Source: CBDFNN01 sp965250215
Lineage (GTDB): Bacteria > Bacteroidota > Rhodothermia > Rhodothermales > DATKEJ01
NCBI GenBank assembly: GCA_965250215.1
Contig: CBDFNN010000004.1
Coordinates: forward strand, 434,001-498,000
Direction of reading: 5' to 3'
Length of the DNA stretch: 64,000 bases
Both the position numbers and the translations under genes were made by a program. Each line of letters starts with the position of its first letter. Position 1 is the first letter of the stretch. Of the stretch, positions 18,653 to 26,644 are shown in pieces. The notes beneath the pieces were generated by a model. That model was not told the DNA's origin, made no database searches, and saw nothing but the letters and a program-made list of their open reading frames with translations.

Positions 18653-19876
18653 GTGAGGGATTTCAGGAAATATCAATGGCGAATGCTATTCGCCGTCATG
18701 TTCTGCTACCTGTTTTACTACACGGGGCGGCACAATTTCGGTTGGGCCATAGAAGGCGTCCAGCAGACCTTCAATGTTTCGAAGCAGGAAATTGGTTGGG
18801 CCTCCGCCGTGATGCTCTGGGCCTACGGCTTGGGTCAGTTCATCAACGGAAACTTGGGCGACAAATACGGCGCCCGGGTGATGATGACCCTGGGTGCAGT
18901 GCTTTCGGTCGGCATGAACTGGGCGGCGAGTTTTGCCCCCACATTTATGCTGTTTGTCCTGTTTTGGGGCTTCAATGGCTACGCCCAATCCTTGGGCTGG
19001 GCACCAGCGAGTCGCTTGCTCTCCAACTGGTGGTCAAAACATGAACGCGGCAAAGCTTTTGGTTTCTTTGTCTTTTCCGCGGGTTGCTCGTCCATCCTCA
19101 TCTTTCTTCTGTCGATTCTTATCAACGAAAACACTTCAGATTGGCGAATTCTGTTTCGCCTGCCGGTCTTGCTTCTGCTGATCGGTGCAGTTGTCTTTTA
19201 CTTTGTCAGTCGCAATAAACCAGAGGATTGCGGATTTGAACCCCTCCCGCACGAGGATGATAATGTCGACGAGCCGGATGTCGACGAAACAAGTCTGCAA
19301 CGATACCGATCGATATTCAAGAACACCAAGTTTATGCTGGCCTGCTTAGCCATTGGCTTTCAAAGCGTAGCCCGCTACGGCCTGCTTTACTGGGTCCCCG
19401 TTTACTACATTGGTTCTAAGCTAACTATGGCAGACAATGTCTGGGTAGCCCTCGCACTTCCCATAGGCATGGCCTTTGGCACCATCGTTCTCGGACAAGC
19501 CTCGGACCGCTTGTTCAATTCGAATCGCAGTCGACCCATCAAGTACTCGATGCTGATAGCCGGTGTTGTCATTCTCATGCTCTACTTCGTGCCACAAGAA
19601 AATACTGGCGCCGCGCTTGTGCTACTCTTTCTCGCCGGCTTCTTCGTCTACGGTCCGCAGTCTTGTTTCTGGCCTTTGAGTCCTGATCTTCTCGGCACCC
19701 GTCGCGCCGGTACGGGTGTTGGGGTTATGAACGCCTTTGCTTACGGGCTCGCTGGACTTGGCGAGCCATTCATCGGCTGGATGATCGACTACTCCAGCGA
19801 CAAACGCATTATGTTCGCCATCGTCGGCATCTGCTGCTTCTTCAGCGCTTCAATCATTCACTTCGTCAGGCGATAG
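18653..19876 (+). CDS. Organophosphate:phosphate antiporter (OPA) family MFS transporter
   Basis: The 407-aa protein has 12 predicted helices and the OPA family start pattern FRKYQWRMLFAVMFCYLFYYTGRHNF, with the GTG at 18653 needed to include it. It also has GNLGDKYGAR in the first cytoplasmic loop and a polar central loop (residues about 190-220). GlpT and UhpT relatives exchange a phosphorylated organic compound for inorganic phosphate; some family members carry phosphonates. Placement after the HpnZ-like dehydrogenase suggests a two-gene phosphonate or phosphate-ester unit. The last 92 codons and 11 bases after the stop recur at 21433-21707. Confidence 0.88.
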   Translation: MRDFRKYQWRMLFAVMFCYLFYYTGRHNFGWAIEGVQQTFNVSKQEIGWASAVMLWAYGLGQFINGNLGDKYGARVMMTLGAVLSVGMNWAASFAPTFMLFVLFWGFNGYAQSLGWAPASRLLSNWWSKHERGKAFGFFVFSAGCSSILIFLLSILINENTSDWRILFRLPVLLLLIGAVVFYFVSRNKPEDCGFEPLPHEDDNVDEPDVDETSLQRYRSIFKNTKFMLACLAIGFQSVARYGLLYWVPVYYIGSKLTMADNVWVALALPIGMAFGTIVLGQASDRLFNSNRSRPIKYSMLIAGVVILMLYFVPQENTGAALVLLFLAGFFVYGPQSCFWPLSPDLLGTRRAGTGVGVMNAFAYGLAGLGEPFIGWMIDYSSDKRIMFAIVGICCFFSASIIHFVRR

Positions 19877-19887
19877 ATGCTGTGGGC
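19613..19887 (+). repeat. Direct repeat, copy A (3' end of the OPA gene)
   Basis: These 275 bases, covering the end of the antiporter gene and 11 bases beyond its stop, align without gaps to 21433-21707. By hand I count 13 substitutions, 11 of them silent in the antiporter frame. The two copies flank the Kelch gene. Confidence 0.9.
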
Positions 19888-20068
19888 AGGTTGAAGTACT
19901 TGCAATTGGCTTTGTGATGTGTTAATACTCAGATAACAGACCGACTTCTCCTCGCTCAACACCTTCGGTCAATTACGCGCCACGGTTGTTCCTGACACGT
20001 CTGAATCCTAAGGCGCGTCTTCAATCTTGGTTGGCAGTCCGATAACTTTTCACATTAAAGGTCACCCG

Positions 20069-21406
20069 ATGCATCTGTTTCCTCCTCTTTCTCCTACGGT
20101 GAAAACCTACGGGCACTCACTTTCGTCTATTCTTCCTTTCTGCGGACTACTGTTAGTAGTGTCTCTGGGTAACGTTTCGCTTGCTCCAGCACAAGACGGT
20201 ATCTGGATGACAAAAGCCGACATGCCCTCGGCCAGGTCATTTGGGTGCGCGCTTGTCGTGGATCAGAAGATCTACGTGATTGGAGGCGTTGCTCCAGAGT
20301 GGACCGCGCAATCAGATGTCTGGGTGTATGACCCTGTCACGGACTCATGGGATGCGTCAAAAACTCCGATGCCCACCGCCAGGGCCACCATGGGTTGCGC
20401 CGAGGTGGATGGAAAACTTTACGTGATTGGTGGCGCTAGTTCCTTACGGCAAAATCCTACAATTTATGCAGTTGTGGAGATGTACGATCCGATAACGGAT
20501 ATCTGGACGACGAGAATGCCCATGCCCACTCAAACTGAAGGTCACACCGTAAGCGCGGTCAATGGTAAGATTTATTCCATCGGAGGCCTACACCACGAAC
20601 AAGACTTGTATGGGGATAAGACTGTGGAGGAGTATGATCCGGCAACGGATACTTGGACAAGCAAGACGGACAAACCATCACGCGGATGGGGCCATGAAAG
20701 TGTTGTATTGGATGGGAAAATATATGTCACAGGTGGTATAAGTGCCCGTAGCCCTGGAAGTGGAGACAATGCCGGCGCAACCCTCGACGTGTATGATCCG
20801 ATCTCCGATTCATGGGATACCTCAATGGCCCCAATGCTAACGGCGCGGTACGATCATGCCATTGGTGTGGTAAATGGAAGAATCTATGCCTTTGGAGGAT
20901 TCAGGCACGGCGGACTCTACCCGCCATTCAATACTGTCGAACAATACTACCCGAATACGAACTCCTGGACTCAAAAGACAGACTTGCCCCTCACCTTGGC
21001 CGGAGTATCCACGGCGGTATTGGACGGAAAGATCTATCTCATCGGTGGGACCCTTACAGAGCATACCTTTACGGAAACGAACACGGTGATTGAATTCGAT
21101 CCCAGCATCGAAGAGGTAGACCTAGAGGACGAGAATATCCCCCAACAGTTTTCGCTGCATCAGAACTATCCAAATCCGTTCAATCCAAGGACTACCTTCT
21201 CGTATTCACTTCCGCAGTCCGCTGACGTGACCATCACGGTGTACGATGTACACGGACTCTCGGTCAGGATACTCGCTTCAGGCAACAAGCCGGCGGGCAC
21301 CTTCGAGGTGTCGTTTGACGCGACTGGGCTTCCGAGTGGCATCTACTTCTATCGCCTCGAAGCTAAGGGCTACGTCGAGACCCAACAGATGGTCGTGTTG
21401 AGGTGA
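20069..21406 (+). CDS. Secreted Kelch-repeat beta-propeller with T9SS sorting domain
   Basis: I start at ATG 20069 (445 aa), which has AAAGG seven bases upstream; the longer frame from TTG 20027 reads through the apparent leader. Residues about 15-42 are the signal peptide, ending LAPAQ. At least five Kelch motifs follow (YVIGGVAPE, YVIGGASSL, YSIGGLHHE, YVTGGISAR, YAFGGFRHG, YLIGGTLTE), each with the paired YDPxTDxW element, giving a closed propeller. A linker (EEVDLEDENIPQ) leads to the type A sorting domain with FSLHQNYPNPFNPRTTF and an SGIYFYRLEA end. Such propellers usually bind sugars or proteins at the surface. The gene lies between two copies of an unrelated gene tail. Confidence 0.88.
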   Translation: MHLFPPLSPTVKTYGHSLSSILPFCGLLLVVSLGNVSLAPAQDGIWMTKADMPSARSFGCALVVDQKIYVIGGVAPEWTAQSDVWVYDPVTDSWDASKTPMPTARATMGCAEVDGKLYVIGGASSLRQNPTIYAVVEMYDPITDIWTTRMPMPTQTEGHTVSAVNGKIYSIGGLHHEQDLYGDKTVEEYDPATDTWTSKTDKPSRGWGHESVVLDGKIYVTGGISARSPGSGDNAGATLDVYDPISDSWDTSMAPMLTARYDHAIGVVNGRIYAFGGFRHGGLYPPFNTVEQYYPNTNSWTQKTDLPLTLAGVSTAVLDGKIYLIGGTLTEHTFTETNTVIEFDPSIEEVDLEDENIPQQFSLHQNYPNPFNPRTTFSYSLPQSADVTITVYDVHGLSVRILASGNKPAGTFEVSFDATGLPSGIYFYRLEAKGYVETQQMVVLR

Positions 21407-21432
21407 TGCCAACGACAGCCTGAGGCGGCGTC

Positions 21433-21707
21433 GCGCTTGTGCAACTCTTTCTCGCCGGCTTCTTCGTCTACGGTCCCCAATCTTGTTTTTGGCCTCTTAG
21501 TCCCGATCTTCTCGGCACCCGCCGCACCGGTACGGGTGTTGGGGTCATGAACGCCTTTGCTTACGGCCTCGCTGGACTTGGCGAGCCATTCATCGGCTGG
21601 ATGATCGACTACTCCAGCGATAAACGCATTATGTTCGCCATCGTCGGCATCTGCTGCTTCTTCAGCGCCTCAATCATTCACTTCGTCAGGCGATAGATGC
21701 TGTGGGC
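21433..21707 (+). pseudogene. Truncated second copy of the OPA antiporter 3' end
   Basis: The frame opens mid-protein and reads LFLAGFFVYGPQSCFWPLSP to the natural stop at 21694-21696, matching the last part of the antiporter with only two amino-acid changes (L to Q, A to T). It lacks the first 315 residues, and the ATG-less N-terminus makes expression unlikely. Because nearly all differences are silent, this copy probably diverged as part of an intact gene before truncation. Confidence 0.88.
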
Positions 21708-21803
21708 CCGGCCGACCTCTTTGAGCGGATTTATTGCATGTCAGAACCCCTCTTATTAGATTTTCCATCTGTAGGCGATATTTCAACCTAACCGGACCCT
21801 GAA

Positions 21804-22280
21804 ATGAAAAATGGTATTATATTTATTCTTATTGGCGTAGTTATCGGTTTTGGATGCTCCGAAGTCAGCGATCAAACTGCGGTTGCAGACGCTCCGATTG
21901 CACTCCAAGAACTTGTCAAACCTGGTGCAAGAATCGGGATGGCATATCTAAACGTGGAAGAAGGGACAGACCTTGAAGCCTTTGAAAACTATTTGGCTAC
22001 TGACTATATGGCCAAATGGCAAAAAATATATGAGGCGGCCGGTACAGAAACGAAGGTGTTTTTAACAAAAATCGTTTCTGGAGAGAGTGAAGGCAAGTAT
22101 GGCTGGATTACCATTTTTCCAGATAATGAAACTCATGAGCTACTGTTCACTCCTGGGGGACAGACAGACTTGTTGACGAATGCGATCGAAGAAGTTGGCC
22201 TAGAGAGCTTTGCGCCTGAGTTTCCAGGATATGTTGATTGGACCCATCATGGAGATGCAAACGTCATTGCCATACAATAA
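21804..22280 (+). CDS. Lipoprotein of unknown function
   Basis: The protein is 158 aa. MKNGIIFILIGVVIGFGC is a lipoprotein signal with C18 as the anchor. The mature part shows VKPGARIGMAYLNVEEGTDLEAFENYL, then a helix (DYMAKWQKIYEAAGTETKVFLTKI) and GKYGWITIFPDNETHELLF, a pattern like an alpha+beta ferredoxin-type sensor or NIPSNAP-like fold, but no family is certain. It precedes the DUF6786-like lipoprotein by 80 bp on the same strand and could be co-expressed with it. Confidence 0.65.
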   Translation: MKNGIIFILIGVVIGFGCSEVSDQTAVADAPIALQELVKPGARIGMAYLNVEEGTDLEAFENYLATDYMAKWQKIYEAAGTETKVFLTKIVSGESEGKYGWITIFPDNETHELLFTPGGQTDLLTNAIEEVGLESFAPEFPGYVDWTHHGDANVIAIQ

Positions 22281-22361
22281 CTCACCGCGGTAGGACTCCT
22301 AAACGGTATACCGGGGCGGCCGTAATTTGTGGTTATATTGTTGACACACGAATGACGACAG

Positions 22362-23597
22362 ATGAAAAAAATACGCGAGATACCCGCTAGGTCAAAAATC
22401 TCTCTTGTTCTTCTCACGATGATTTTCGGATGCGAGCAGATTCCGACAACGTCAAAGGCATCCCAGGCTGACACATTTAGTGCAGATCTGCAATTTCTCC
22501 AAGAGCATACGGATGTCTTCGTGCTTCAAAAGGACGACGCTGCTTTGGCTATTACGCCATCCATGCAAGGCCGCGTTATGACCAGCACGGCAAATGGGAT
22601 GGATGGTAATTCCTTTGGCTGGATTAATAGAGAGTTGATTTCCTCGGGTGAACTACTTCCTCACATAAATGCCTTTGGAGGAGAGGAAAGATTCTGGCTC
22701 GGCCCGGAAGGAGGGCAGTACTCCATTTATTTTGAACCCGGAGCAGCTTTTGATCTCGATAGCTGGCAGGTACCTCCTGCCATCGACACGATGACCTACC
22801 CCACCGTTGAGCAAAATGATACAAGCGCTTCATTTCAGGTGGATTTCTCTCTCCAAAACTATTCGGGCTTTCAACTCGATGTCCAAGTAGATCGCAAAAT
22901 ATCTCTGCTTACAAACATGGAAGTTGAGAAGCTTCTTGGTATTGATATTTCAGATGGCCTCAAGCTGGTGGCTTACGAAACAGACAATCGAATTACGAAC
23001 ACAGGCAGCAAAGCATGGAGCAAGGAGACCGGCCTATTGTCGATCTGGATTTTAGGCATGTACAATCCAAGTCAAGAAACGACGGTTCTAATTCCATTCG
23101 ATGACGACGCAAATCTCAATGCCCCAATGATTAACGATAGCTACTTCGGAAAGGTACCCGAGGATAGATTGCAGATTGAAAAGGGACTCATAACCTTTAG
23201 CGGTGACGGGAATTATCGTAGCAAAATTGGAGTTCATCCTGACCGTTCGATGGGACTTGCCGGAAGTTATGACGCAGAGAAAAATGTCCTCACCATTGTG
23301 GCATATAATCAGCCGGAAGAACACATCGGATATGTCAACTCGATGTGGGAGATCCAAGACCAACCGTACAATGGCGATGCCATAAATAGTTACAATGACG
23401 GTCCTCCGTCTCCAGGTATGGATCCAATGGGTCCTTTCTACGAGTTGGAAACCTCCTCACCAGCCGCTGCTCTTGGACCAAGTGAGCAATTGCGTCACGT
23501 GCAATCCACTATTCATATCGAAGGAGATCCAAGTAGCTTAAATGAAATCTCAAAAGAGATCTTCCGGTTTGATCTAGAGACAGGATCACGGCTCTAG
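22362..23597 (+). CDS. DUF6786-like secreted lipoprotein, aldose-epimerase-type fold
   Basis: The protein is 411 aa. The signal ends in MIFGC (C24), so it is probably a lipoprotein. It contains the sequence blocks I associate with DUF6786: QGRVMTSTANGMDGNSFGWIN, then NAFGGEERFWLGPEGGQYSIYF, and NTGSKAWSKETGLLSIWILGM. This predicts a beta-sandwich related to galactose mutarotases, and a role in handling carbohydrate outside the cytoplasm is likely. No catalytic residue can be named with confidence. A TATATT box lies at 22334-22339, 22 bases before the ATG, as in other genes of this window. Confidence 0.72.
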   Translation: MKKIREIPARSKISLVLLTMIFGCEQIPTTSKASQADTFSADLQFLQEHTDVFVLQKDDAALAITPSMQGRVMTSTANGMDGNSFGWINRELISSGELLPHINAFGGEERFWLGPEGGQYSIYFEPGAAFDLDSWQVPPAIDTMTYPTVEQNDTSASFQVDFSLQNYSGFQLDVQVDRKISLLTNMEVEKLLGIDISDGLKLVAYETDNRITNTGSKAWSKETGLLSIWILGMYNPSQETTVLIPFDDDANLNAPMINDSYFGKVPEDRLQIEKGLITFSGDGNYRSKIGVHPDRSMGLAGSYDAEKNVLTIVAYNQPEEHIGYVNSMWEIQDQPYNGDAINSYNDGPPSPGMDPMGPFYELETSSPAAALGPSEQLRHVQSTIHIEGDPSSLNEISKEIFRFDLETGSRL

Positions 23598-23666
23598 ACT
23601 CCTTGCGATGAATCTCCTTGATTCTCTACATTGATAACTCTTCTTCACTAAAAGAAAGGCATGCCA

Positions 23667-25202
23667 ATGAAGTCTACTATTGCAATAAATATCTGGGCTC
23701 TTTTGATCGGTCTTGTACTCCTCCCTGCCTTGTCTTATGCCGATATCACTGTCATCAATAACGGCGACTTGGGTGCAGGTTCTCTCCGCCAGGCCATCGT
23801 CGATTTACCAGCTGGGCAAACAATCAATTTCGCCGCCGGATTAGATGGACAGACCATCAATCTAGCATCTCCATTGATTATCACAAAGGACATGACAATC
23901 GATGCCACCAACATCGTCTTGACGGTCACTCTCGATGACTACGTTTTCGATATCTCAGCTGCAACAGTGACATTAAGAGGTTTAAATATTATTAACCAAG
24001 CTGGCGCCTTTGCTGCAGTTCGGTGTTCCAATGGCACCCTCACGATTGATAACAGTTATGTTGACGGAGCTGATCGTGGAGTCCTATTCATAAACTTCGG
24101 TCTCACGATCAACAACAGCACAATTCGTGGTGCCAATCGAGCCATTGCAATGGGAGGTGGTAACGTTACTGTCAATAACAGTACAGTTGTAGGGCTGGCT
24201 CAGCAAGGTATAGAGTCGGGCGGTGTGGCTGTCAACGTTAATAACAGCACCATCGTTGGAGGAGGAGGCCTAGCCGGAATACAAACCATCAACGGTACCT
24301 CGCTTTATAGCAGCATTGTCATTCCATCAGTTGGCGGAGGGGGCATCAATGACCTCGGCTTCAACAACATCGCGCTCTCTAACGCGGCAGCTGGTATTGC
24401 AGCAGTTTTGGCCAACAATGGCGGTCCGACACCAACGCTCAATGTTTTGGCCGCCAGTCCGGTTATTGACTCGGGCGATTGCGCGGCTGCTACATTTCCG
24501 AATCACGACCAAAGGTTTTACGGATTAACCGATAGCGGTCCGCGTGCCGTCGATGGCGACCTTGTTCCCGGAGCTGTATGCGACATTGGAGCTGTTGAAT
24601 TTTTGTCCATTCCTCTGCCGGTCGAGATAAGTTCATTCACGGTCTTGAAAAAGGGAAAGGATGTCGTCCTTAAATGGACCACCGTCACCGAATTGAACAA
24701 CGCTGGATTTGAAATCGAGCACCTGTACGGCGATGAGGATATTCGTGAGTGGACAAACCTTGCGTGGATACAGGGCTCGGCAACTTCATTTTCGGAGTCG
24801 AGCTATGAGTATTTCATGGAGCGTCCCGAACCAGGCATTCACAAATTCCGTTTGAAGCAAATCGACTTCGACGGCCTTTTTGAATACTCTGCTGAAGTCG
24901 AGATAGATATCCCGTTTAGCGATGTTATTCATCTGTCTGGTCCCTATCCAAATCCAATCGGCTCGCAACATGGAGCTTCGGAGTCCACCTTCACGGTCTC
25001 TGCGCCAATGGATCGAGACATCTCCATCGAAATCTTCGATGCCATGGGAAAATCAATTGGACTCATATTTGATGGATTGCTCGTGGCAAATACGACCCAG
25101 CAGTTTTCTTATTCAAGCTCTCAACTTCCCAGCGGAATATATTTTTATCGAATTGCAGGGGGAGGTTTTTCGAAAAGCTACAAATTTATTGTCAGTCACT
25201 AG
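23667..25202 (+). CDS. Right-handed beta-helix (choice-of-anchor Q) protein with T9SS-like tail
   Basis: I start at ATG 23667 (511 aa) because AAAGG sits seven bases upstream; ATG 23661 is too close to it. Residues 1-26 are the signal peptide. DITVINNGDLGAGSLRQAI followed by repeated short strands (NNSTIRGANRAIAMGGGNV, VNNSTVVGLAQQG, VNNSTIVGGGGLAG) forms a parallel beta-helix. LAASPVIDSGDCAAATFPNHDQRFYG marks the choice-of-anchor Q element. A stalk (PVEISSFTVLKKGKDVVLKW) like that of the 2760-4712 protein precedes a sorting domain, here with a divergent core YPNPIGS and the end SGIYFYRIAGG. The extra residues in the core are unusual. It is probably a polysaccharide-binding or adhesive surface protein. 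Confidence 0.82.
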   Translation: MKSTIAINIWALLIGLVLLPALSYADITVINNGDLGAGSLRQAIVDLPAGQTINFAAGLDGQTINLASPLIITKDMTIDATNIVLTVTLDDYVFDISAATVTLRGLNIINQAGAFAAVRCSNGTLTIDNSYVDGADRGVLFINFGLTINNSTIRGANRAIAMGGGNVTVNNSTVVGLAQQGIESGGVAVNVNNSTIVGGGGLAGIQTINGTSLYSSIVIPSVGGGGINDLGFNNIALSNAAAGIAAVLANNGGPTPTLNVLAASPVIDSGDCAAATFPNHDQRFYGLTDSGPRAVDGDLVPGAVCDIGAVEFLSIPLPVEISSFTVLKKGKDVVLKWTTVTELNNAGFEIEHLYGDEDIREWTNLAWIQGSATSFSESSYEYFMERPEPGIHKFRLKQIDFDGLFEYSAEVEIDIPFSDVIHLSGPYPNPIGSQHGASESTFTVSAPMDRDISIEIFDAMGKSIGLIFDGLLVANTTQQFSYSSSQLPSGIYFYRIAGGGFSKSYKFIVSH

Positions 25203-25221
25203 CCGCTCTTGGCGTATTCCT

Positions 25222-26350
25222 ATGTTTTTCCTGCAGTCCCTGCTATCGCCACGTATTTTGCTTATCACCTCCTCGATTTTTTATCTCAACCTGTCACCAG
25301 ATAGGGTCCTTGCCCAAAACTCAAATAGGAGCTGATATAGACGGCGAGATGGAATCTGACCAATCAGGGCGATCGGTGTCACTGTCAGCGGATGGGAGCC
25401 GACTGGCCATCGGGGCAAACCGTAATGACGGAACAGCTTCTGACGCAGGTCATGTCCGAGTCTACGACTGGGATGGTGGAAGCTGAATGAAAGTCGGTCA
25501 GGATATAGATGGCGAGGCGGAAAGTGATTGGTCTGGGTATTCTGTGTCGCTGTCGGCTGATTGGGGGTCGCGTGGCTATCGGAGCTCTCACTAATGACGG
25601 AACCGCATCTAATGCGGGTCATGTCAGAATTTTTGAATTTGCGGATGGAAGCTGGACGCAAATCGGAGCAGATATTGATGGCGAGGCGTCGCAGGATAGG
25701 TCTGGGTTTTCGGTGTCCCTATCGGCTGGCGGAAGCCACGTGGTTATCAGAGTTCCAGTAACAGCTCTTAACACGGGCCATGTCAGAATCTTTGAATTTG
25801 CGGATGGAAGTTGGACCCAAGTCGGAGCAGATATTGATGGCGAGGCGGCTCAGGACCGGTCGGGGTTTTCGGTGTCGCTATCGGCTGAGGGGAGCCGTGT
25901 GGCTATCGGCGCTTATTTAAATGACTGAACTGCCCTTGGAGCCGGCCATGTCCGGTTTTATGACCTGCCTCTCGAGGGCTTGTCTTTGAATCTTACCGTT
26001 TTTCTTGCGGGACCCCGCACCGGTGGAGTCATGAGTACAGCTTTGAATACCGCAGGATTTATTCCTCTCGCTCAACCCTACTATTCGGCTCCTTTCAACT
26101 AAGCGGGGACGGAGACATTGGCAAGCATACTTGTGGACATGGTTGACTGGGATCTTGTCGAGATTCGGAATGGGACCATGGCGTCTGATGAAGTTGGCAG
26201 AAGAGCTGGAATTCTCACCAGCAGCGGACAAATAACCGACTTGGACGGGAGTCCTCTTAAATTCTCAGGCTTGACCGATGGCAGCTATCACATTGTAGTG
26301 TCCCACCGAAATCACCTAGCCATCATGAGCGCAGACGAGGTTAAGGCCCT
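25222..26350 (+). pseudogene. Decayed secreted protein with FG-GAP-like repeats
   Basis: A signal-peptide start (ATG 25222, MFFLQSLLSPRILLITSSIF) is fused out of frame to repeat DNA at about 25320 and stops at 25333. Beyond it, three to four units with the pattern DIDGEA..D.SG.SVSLSADGSRVAIGA and GHVRIFEFADGSWTQ can be followed to about 25926. They continue into a domain with the end PLKFSGLTDGSYHIVVSHRNHLAIMSADEV, which is common in surface proteins of this group. The frame is broken by a TGA near 25482, a one-base insertion near 25560, a TGA near 25926 and a TAA near 26098, and the 3' end is lost. Confidence 0.85.
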
Positions 26351-26544
26351 TCTCGATTGCCACGAATCGCCGAACTGTTCAAAGCGAAACGAAGCTGATC
26401 GATTGCAGCGAAAACGAAACTGTTCAACGAGCCCAAGGAACCACTGAAGCTCTGGAGCGGTCGTGCCCGTTTCCAGTGCCTACCCCTTTTCTTTGACAGA
26501 AATCGTCGAAAACACTCTCTGGCTGCTTCGGATTCATATGACTA

Positions 26545-26585
26545 CATAACGCTTTTGGCCGTCCGAGTTAAAGCGATTGTTAGCC
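26545..26585 (-). other. attC-like hairpin downstream of the metzincin gene
   Basis: On the minus strand the segment begins GGCTAACAATCGCTTT and ends AAAAGCGTTATG. The TAAC/GTTA ends and the CGCTTT/AAAGCG arms pair around a short loop, with four unpaired bases on one side. This is the arrangement of a short integron attC site, but the outer core is not a perfect consensus and no integrase gene is in the window. Confidence 0.3.
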
Positions 26586-26644
26586 ATAACACACAAATTG
26601 GTAGACCAAAATGTAACGCCCCAGTACAATGATTATTCTACAAC

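Noticed and set aside
21439..21696. Separate small membrane protein of 85 codons
   Set aside because: It is the truncated antiporter tail; the apparent start is an internal GTG-type codon and the N-terminal 315 residues are missing.
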